Assembly (NCBI GenBank): GCA_964405335.1
Contig: CAYONP010000138.1
Location: forward strand, 1 to 10,668
DNA from: CAYONP01 sp964405335
Lineage (GTDB): Bacteria > Armatimonadota > UBA10988
Direction: 5' to 3'
DNA length: 10,668 nucleotides
The translations under genes and the position numbers were made by a program. The stretch's first letter is position 1. Each line of letters begins with the position of its first letter. The notes under the pieces are model-generated. The model worked only from the letters and a program-made list of their open reading frames with translations, made no database searches and had not been told where the DNA came from. Positions 7,283 to 10,668 of this stretch are shown piece by piece.

Positions 7283-7305
7283 GTAGGTCGACCGTCTCGG
7301 TCGAC
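7283..7305 (+). repeat. REP-like unit B: GTAG plus 8-bp stem
   Basis: GTAG (7283-7286) is followed by GTCGACCG (7287-7294), loop TCT, and the exact complement CGGTCGAC (7298-7305). The stem sequence is unrelated to its neighbours, but the GTAG foot and short loop are shared. It lies between units A and C in the same composite. Confidence 0.65.
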
Positions 7306-7338
7306 GCGCAGGAGCCCGTCCCGCCGGCATCGGCCCGT

Positions 7339-7359
7339 GGCGGGCGCAGCCCGCCCTAC
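7339..7359 (-). repeat. REP-like unit C: GTAG plus 7-bp stem, inverted
   Basis: Read on the minus strand, GTAG (7359-7356) is followed by GGCGGGC, loop TGC and GCCCGCC with no mismatches. It faces units A and B, closing a BIME-like composite with GTAGGG at both ends. The TAG of its GTAG is the stop codon of the CE15 esterase gene (7356-7358), so element and gene overlap by four bases. Confidence 0.7.
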
Positions 7360-8597
7360 ATCTGCTCCGCCGCGAAGTCGAGGTACCGTTCCCAATCCCA
7401 CGCGGTGATATCGTGCTCGCCCTCGCGCAGGTGGTAGCCGATGCTGCCGGCCACCTGGCCGCCCGGCGCGGGCGGGTCGGTCGCCGGCATGCCTTCGGCG
7501 CCGAGCAGCCGGTAGACCGGCGTCGCCGCCACGGTGGCGAGGAACTCGCCGCGCGGGTCGGCCCAGCGATCGCCGGTCGCGCTGGCGACATAGAGCGGTC
7601 GCGGGGCAATCAGCGCCATGACCCAGTGCTGGTCGAACGGCAGCGCCGCTTCGTTGTCGCTGTACTGCCGGAAGTTGGCGCAGAACCAGTGCGGGAAGGC
7701 GGTGTTCAGGCGCGCTACCGTCTCGCCGTAGGCGCGCATCGACAGCGCCGCGCCGCCGGCGCCCGAGTTGTTGCTCACCGCCAGGGCGAACCGCTCGTCG
7801 CGGGCGGCCGCCCAGAGCGAGGTCTTGCCCATGCGCGAGTGGCCAATCGCGGCCACGCGCCGCGCGTCGATGTCCGCGTCGGCGGCGAAGTAGTCCAGCG
7901 CGCGGCTCAGACCCCAGGCCCAGGCGGCGATGGTAGCGAAGTTGTCGCCCCGCTGCTGCAGCTCGGGGTAGACCGCGTGGATGCCGTTGGCGAACTCGTC
8001 ATGGTAGTCCGGATCGATATCGCCGGCGTAGTAGGTGGCGACGGCGAACCCGCGCGAGGTGATCAGCTCCACCGGCCAGCGGCTGGCGGCCACGCCGCGC
8101 GACGCGTCGGTGGCTCGATTGTCCACCACGCCCGGCCGGTTGCCCGCCATCCAGCGGGTCGAGAGCCGGATCGCCGGGTCGGTCTGGCAGGCATGGTTGC
8201 CCTGGAAGTTGACCCCGACAAAGCAGGGCACCGGGCCCGTCGCGTCGGCCGGCAGGTAGATCAGCAGGTCGAGCTGCGGGCCGTCGTCGTCGGGCGTGAA
8301 GTAGAGGGTGACCTGCCGCCGCGTCGCCCGGCCGTCGAGCGCCGGCCCCTGCTCGAACACCCGGAAGCGCAGCGGTGGCGGCTCGGGCGAGCGGCCGTAC
8401 ATGTCGTGCTCGAGCAGGTCGAGCATCTGCCCGCGCCGCCGTCGCCACAGCTCGGGCGTGGTGACCGGCGTGCCGTCGGCGAGCAGCAGCGGGTCGGGCA
8501 GCACATAGTCGGGCACGCGGGCTTCGTCGTAGTTGGTTTCGCGTTGAGCCAGCACGGCGCAGAGCGCCAGCCCGCAGGCGGGTAGGGTGACGAACAT
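7356..8597 (-). CDS. Secreted CE15-like glucuronoyl esterase / alpha-beta hydrolase
   Basis: The 413-residue protein resembles bacterial carbohydrate esterase family 15. These enzymes cleave the ester between glucuronic acid side chains of xylan and lignin alcohols, or related esters. The N-terminus (FVTLPACGLALCAVLA, 2-17) looks like a short export signal with possible cleavage after A17, though it lacks a basic n-region. The nucleophile elbow is GHSRMGKTSLWAAA (252-265) with S254. The family block NNSGAGGAAL follows (276-285), then HWFCANF (303-309), DQHWVMALIAPRPLYVAS (322-339), TGDRWADP (341-348) and REGEHDITAWDWERYL (391-406) with the probable catalytic H395. The Glu preceding SGAGG in many CE15 enzymes is Asn277 here, so D343 or D347 may serve as the acid. 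The ATG has GGAG six bases upstream. It lies 13 bases after the cupin gene, in the same operon. Confidence 0.82.
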   Translation of the reverse strand: MFVTLPACGLALCAVLAQRETNYDEARVPDYVLPDPLLLADGTPVTTPELWRRRRGQMLDLLEHDMYGRSPEPPPLRFRVFEQGPALDGRATRRQVTLYFTPDDDGPQLDLLIYLPADATGPVPCFVGVNFQGNHACQTDPAIRLSTRWMAGNRPGVVDNRATDASRGVAASRWPVELITSRGFAVATYYAGDIDPDYHDEFANGIHAVYPELQQRGDNFATIAAWAWGLSRALDYFAADADIDARRVAAIGHSRMGKTSLWAAARDERFALAVSNNSGAGGAALSMRAYGETVARLNTAFPHWFCANFRQYSDNEAALPFDQHWVMALIAPRPLYVASATGDRWADPRGEFLATVAATPVYRLLGAEGMPATDPPAPGGQVAGSIGYHLREGEHDITAWDWERYLDFAAEQM

Positions 8598-8610
8598 GGT
8601 CGGCTCCAGG

Positions 8611-8964
8611 CTACTCGGCCAGAGCGTACCGCTGGGCCGGGTCCTTGACCAGCACCAGGCGCGGGATGTAGCCCTCCTGCTCCATGTAGTAGTGGCCCGG
8701 GCGGTGGCAGCCGGGCGCCTGGGTGCCGAAGACCACCGCCGCGCGGAGGCCCTCGTTCGGCCCGTCGGAGCCGTGCTCCCAGCCGGCGGGCATGAGGATC
8801 ACGTCGCCGGCCTCCAGGTCGAAGTCGGTCCGCTCGCCGGCCGGGTCAATCCAGTAACCGGTGCCCCGACCCTCAAGGATGAGCCAGATTTCGTCGTGGT
8901 CGTGGAAGTGCTTCTCGACGAACTCGACGGCAAAGCCGCCGTTGAGCAGTCCCTTGTGAATCAT
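8611..8964 (-). CDS. Single-domain cupin protein
   Basis: A 117-residue small beta-barrel protein. Cupin motif 1 is HFHDHDE (19-25), giving metal ligands H19, H21 and E25, followed by EGRGTGYW. Cupin motif 2 is GDVILMPAGWEH (53-64), which fits the G-x5-P-x-G-x2-H pattern with H64. All four usual metal ligands are therefore present. The ATG has GGGAG six bases upstream. It sits 13 bases before the CE15 esterase and 61 bases after hisF. Small cupins of this kind include sugar isomerases, dioxygenases and ligand-binding proteins. The pairing with a polysaccharide esterase makes a sugar or uronate ligand plausible, but this is inference only. Confidence 0.85.
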   Translation of the reverse strand: MIHKGLLNGGFAVEFVEKHFHDHDEIWLILEGRGTGYWIDPAGERTDFDLEAGDVILMPAGWEHGSDGPNEGLRAAVVFGTQAPGCHRPGHYYMEQEGYIPRLVLVKDPAQRYALAE

Positions 8965-9025
8965 GGCAGACTCCCTGGCGCGGCGCGACGGCCGGTGCTT
9001 CGCGCGGGTGGTGGCGCGACCTCCG

Positions 9026-9805
9026 CTACCAGACCATCCGCACCTTCACCCCCGCCGCGGTCATCTCGCGCTTGATCTGCTCGCAAGTGTAGGCGCCATA
9101 GTGCACCATGCTGGCGACCAGCGCCGCGTCGGCCCGGCCGGCGGTCAGCACCTCGACCAGATGCGCCGGCACGCCCGCGCCGCCGGAGGCGATCACCGGG
9201 ATGCCGACCTGCTCCGAGATCAGCCGGGTGATGGTCAGCTCGTAGCCATCCTTGGTCCCGTCGGCGTCGATGCTGTTGAGGCAGATCTCGCCGGCGCCGA
9301 GCGACTCGGCCCGCCGCGCCCAGGCCAGCGCGTCGAGCCCCGTGCGTGTGCGGCCGCCGCGAATGACCACCTCGTAGCCCGAGGAAATCGTCTCACTCAC
9401 GCCGACCCGGAGCGCATCCATGCCGAGCACGATGCACTGGTTGCCAAACTGCCGCGCCCCCTCGGCGATGATCTCGGGGTGCTGCACCGCCAGGGTGTTG
9501 ACCGACACCTTGTCGGCCCCGGCGAGCAGCGCGCGGCGCATGTCGTCGACGCCGCGGAGGCCCCCGCCGACGCTGAACGGGATGAACACCTGCGCAGCCA
9601 CCTGTTCGACCATGGCGAGGTCGATCGGCCGCCCCTCGGCGCTGGCGGTGATGTCGTAGAAGACCAGCTCGTCGGCGCCCGAGCGGCTGTACTCGGCTCC
9701 GAGTTCGACCGGGTCGCCGATGTCGACGTTGCCCTCGAACCGCACGCCCTTGGTGACTTGGCCGTCGCGCACGTCGAGGCAGACAATCAGCCGCTTGCTT
9801 AACAT
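9026..9805 (-). CDS. hisF: Imidazole glycerol phosphate synthase, cyclase subunit HisF
   Basis: HisF uses ammonia channelled from HisH to convert PRFAR into imidazole glycerol phosphate and AICAR, linking histidine and purine synthesis. The 259-residue TIM barrel has the catalytic aspartates D11 (IVCLDVRDGQVTKG) and D130 (VLGMDA) at the standard positions. It has the first phosphate-binding strand VGGGLRGVDDM (79-89), K99 in GADKVSVNT, and the second phosphate site IASGGAG near 203-209. The stretch RGGRTRTGLDALAWA and SIDADGTKDGYE are family signatures. The start ATG overlaps the end of hisH by seven bases (ATGTTAA), which ties production of the two subunits together. Confidence 0.97.
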   Translation of the reverse strand: MLSKRLIVCLDVRDGQVTKGVRFEGNVDIGDPVELGAEYSRSGADELVFYDITASAEGRPIDLAMVEQVAAQVFIPFSVGGGLRGVDDMRRALLAGADKVSVNTLAVQHPEIIAEGARQFGNQCIVLGMDALRVGVSETISSGYEVVIRGGRTRTGLDALAWARRAESLGAGEICLNSIDADGTKDGYELTITRLISEQVGIPVIASGGAGVPAHLVEVLTAGRADAALVASMVHYGAYTCEQIKREMTAAGVKVRMVW

Positions 9806-10428
9806 GGCCGGCCGTCCCAGGCGAGGAAGTTGGCCAGCAGCCGCAGGCCCGCGCGGCCCGACTTCTCGGGGTGGAATTGCGTCGTCACCAAGTTGCCGCG
9901 CCCGCAGACGCTGGCGAAGCTGACGCCCTCGTATTCGGTCGTGGCCAGGACCAGCGACTCGTCGGCCGGCTGCGGGTAGTAGCTGTGGACGAAATAGTAT
10001 TCCCAGCCCGGCTCGAAGCCGGCGAAGAGCGGGTGGGCACGGACCAGGTCGAGCCCGTTCCAGCCCATGTGCGGCACTTTCACGCGGGTCTCGGGCGCGA
10101 AGTCGAAGCGGACCACTTCACCGGCGAGCAGGCCGAGGCAGTCGGTGCCGCCGTCCTCGTCGGAGCGGTCGAAGACGAGCTGATGCGCGATACAGATGCC
10201 GAGCAGCGGCTTGCCCTCCGCCAGCGCGCGGCCAATGGCCTGGTCGAGCCCGTCGCGGCGGAGATTGGCCATGGCCACGCCGGCGGCGCCCTGGCCGGGG
10301 AAGATGACCCGCTCGGCGGCGTCGACGGTGGCTGGGTCCGAGGTCACCCGCCCGTCACCGCCGATGTGCCGCACGGCGAGGGCGACGCTGGTCAGGTTCC
10401 CGGCGCCATAGTCGATGATCGCGACCAC
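9799..10428 (-). CDS. hisH: Imidazole glycerol phosphate synthase, glutaminase subunit HisH
   Basis: HisH is the class I glutamine amidotransferase partner of HisF and supplies ammonia. GTG at 10428 gives 209 residues, beginning VAIIDYGAGNL, the normal family N-terminus. GGAG lies six bases before it (10435-10438). An in-frame TTG at 10473 would add 15 residues without family resemblance. Numbering from 10428: the oxyanion strand is FPGQGAAG (about 43-50), the nucleophile C79 is in GICIAHQ, VPHMGWN and YYFVHSYYP follow, and the triad ends with H186 and E188 in TTQFHPEKSG. The catalytic triad is intact. The Cys loop differs from the common GICLGMQ, and the oxyanion strand has PGQG rather than PGVG. 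It overlaps hisF by seven bases. Confidence 0.95.
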   Translation of the reverse strand: MVAIIDYGAGNLTSVALAVRHIGGDGRVTSDPATVDAAERVIFPGQGAAGVAMANLRRDGLDQAIGRALAEGKPLLGICIAHQLVFDRSDEDGGTDCLGLLAGEVVRFDFAPETRVKVPHMGWNGLDLVRAHPLFAGFEPGWEYYFVHSYYPQPADESLVLATTEYEGVSFASVCGRGNLVTTQFHPEKSGRAGLRLLANFLAWDGRPC

Positions 10429-10515
10429 CCGCGGCTCCAGCGGCAGTGTAGCGCAGGGGTTGCCGATGGGCAATCAACGGGCCGGCCACGATCGCGACCA
10501 GGCCCGCACTCCCCG

Positions 10516-10537
10516 TAGCGGCGCGCTGCGCGCGCCG
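10516..10537 (+). repeat. REP-like unit D: GTATG-free foot GTAG plus uninterrupted 8-bp stem
   Basis: GTAG (10515-10518 including the first G at 10515) is followed by CGGCGCGC (10519-10526), loop TGC (10527-10529) and the exact complement GCGCGCCG (10530-10537). The TGC loop is identical to that of unit C read on its own strand. It stands about 90 bases upstream of hisH and 66 bases before unit E. Because it is downstream of no visible gene, a terminator role is less likely than for units A-C. Confidence 0.65.
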
Positions 10538-10538
10538 A

Positions 10539-10560
10539 CCGGGTGGCGCCGGTCACCCGG
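10539..10560. repeat. Inverted repeat beside unit D
   Basis: CCGGGTG (10539-10545) and CACCCGG (10554-10560) are exact inverted repeats with an eight-base GC-rich loop. It follows unit D after one base but has no GTAG foot, so it may be an extension of that element or an independent hairpin in the hisH upstream region. Confidence 0.45.
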
Positions 10561-10602
10561 CCACGGTGCCGCCAGCCGGCGACGAGGTTGGTCGACGACT
10601 GG

Positions 10603-10627
10603 GTAGGGACGCCTCGCCGAGGCGTCC
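10603..10627 (+). repeat. REP-like unit E: GTAG plus 10-bp stem
   Basis: GTAG (10603-10606) is followed by GGACGCCTCG (10607-10616), a single C, and CGAGGCGTCC (10618-10627). It is the same length and loop as unit A and preceded by the same GG. It differs by A for C in the left arm and T for G in the right arm, so pairing is kept. It is the left half of a head-to-head pair with unit F. Confidence 0.75.
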
Positions 10628-10634
10628 TGCCGGC

Positions 10635-10659
10635 GGCGCTTTCGGCGAAAGCGCCCTAC
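10635..10659 (-). repeat. REP-like unit F: GTAG plus 9-bp stem, inverted
   Basis: Read on the minus strand, GTAG (10659-10656) is followed by GGCGCTTTC, loop GCC and GAAAGCGCC with no mismatches. With unit E it forms a 61-base composite whose outer ends, GGGTAGGG (10601-10608) and CCCTACCC (10654-10661), are perfect inverted repeats. The window ends nine bases after this, so its right-hand neighbour is unknown. Confidence 0.75.
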
Positions 10660-10668
10660 CCGCTCCGC

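Larger units (their letters stand above)
10429..10668. other. Gene-free region upstream of hisH
   Basis: No credible gene is seen in these 240 bases; the open frames crossing it lack ribosome sites and recognisable protein features. It holds the hisH Shine-Dalgarno (10435-10438), repeat unit D, the adjoining inverted repeat, and the E/F pair. About 40 bases (10561-10600) between the repeats show no structure I can name, and no promoter with recognisable -10 and -35 boxes is visible for hisHF. Confidence 0.6.

Noticed and set aside
7253..7359. CRISPR-like or tandem repeat interpretation of the hairpin cluster
   Set aside because: Stem sequences differ from unit to unit and there is no fixed repeat-spacer periodicity.
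10415..10606. Small plus-strand frame upstream of hisH
   Set aside because: No ribosome site, Arg/Gly/Ser-rich composition, and it runs through repeat unit D and its neighbouring hairpin.

Overview
This is a GC-rich bacterial chromosomal segment, probably from a member of the Planctomycetota. I infer that from the high G+C, the short operons with start/stop overlaps, a CE15 glucuronoyl-esterase-type exported hydrolase, and the style of the HisF/HisH proteins. No marker gene proves it, and I found no rRNA, tRNA, CRISPR array, IS element or phage gene.

Layout, left to right. (1) A plus-strand class I SAM-dependent methyltransferase (55-780) faces a minus-strand pair, ATP-dependent PEP carboxykinase (pckA, 2249-3850) followed by pyruvate kinase (pykA type, 802-2247), with one base between them. 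They are the two enzymes of the phosphoenolpyruvate node and are almost certainly on one transcript. A perfect TATAAT lies just upstream of pckA. (2) Divergent from pckA, two small plus-strand membrane proteins of unknown function (3994-4443 and 4424-4612) overlap each other by 20 bases. (3) A minus-strand pair, rsgA (5502-6476) and an EamA/DMT transporter (4588-5505), is coupled by a GTGA overlap. The transporter's 3' end overlaps the end of the small membrane gene by 25 bases in convergent orientation. (4) Divergent from rsgA is a membrane-anchored TPR protein (6553-7239), with a small perfect palindrome in the short intergenic region. (5) A minus-strand run holds hisH and hisF (7-base overlap), then a small cupin protein and a CE15-like secreted carbohydrate esterase (13 bases apart).

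The most unusual signal is non-coding. The two places that look most like true spacers, 7240-7355 and 10429-10668, contain six perfect or near-perfect stem-loops. Each one has the tetranucleotide GTAG exactly at the 5' foot of its stem (four read on the plus strand, two on the minus). Stem sequences differ widely, but the GTAG foot and short C/TGC/GCC/TCT loops recur. They are arranged head-to-head in composites (7253-7359 and 10603-10659). This is the architecture known for REP/BIME elements moved by RAYT (TnpA-REP, Y1 HUH) transposases in proteobacteria. One stem differs between two copies by a compensatory base pair. One unit supplies the stop codon of the CE15 esterase gene.

Functionally, the genes are mostly housekeeping: central carbon, histidine biosynthesis and ribosome maturation, with a polysaccharide-side-chain esterase alongside. 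Points of biochemical interest are a lysine at the site that marks K+-independent pyruvate kinases, a HisH nucleophile loop reading GICIAHQ, and a CE15 protein lacking the canonical acidic residue before SGAGG.
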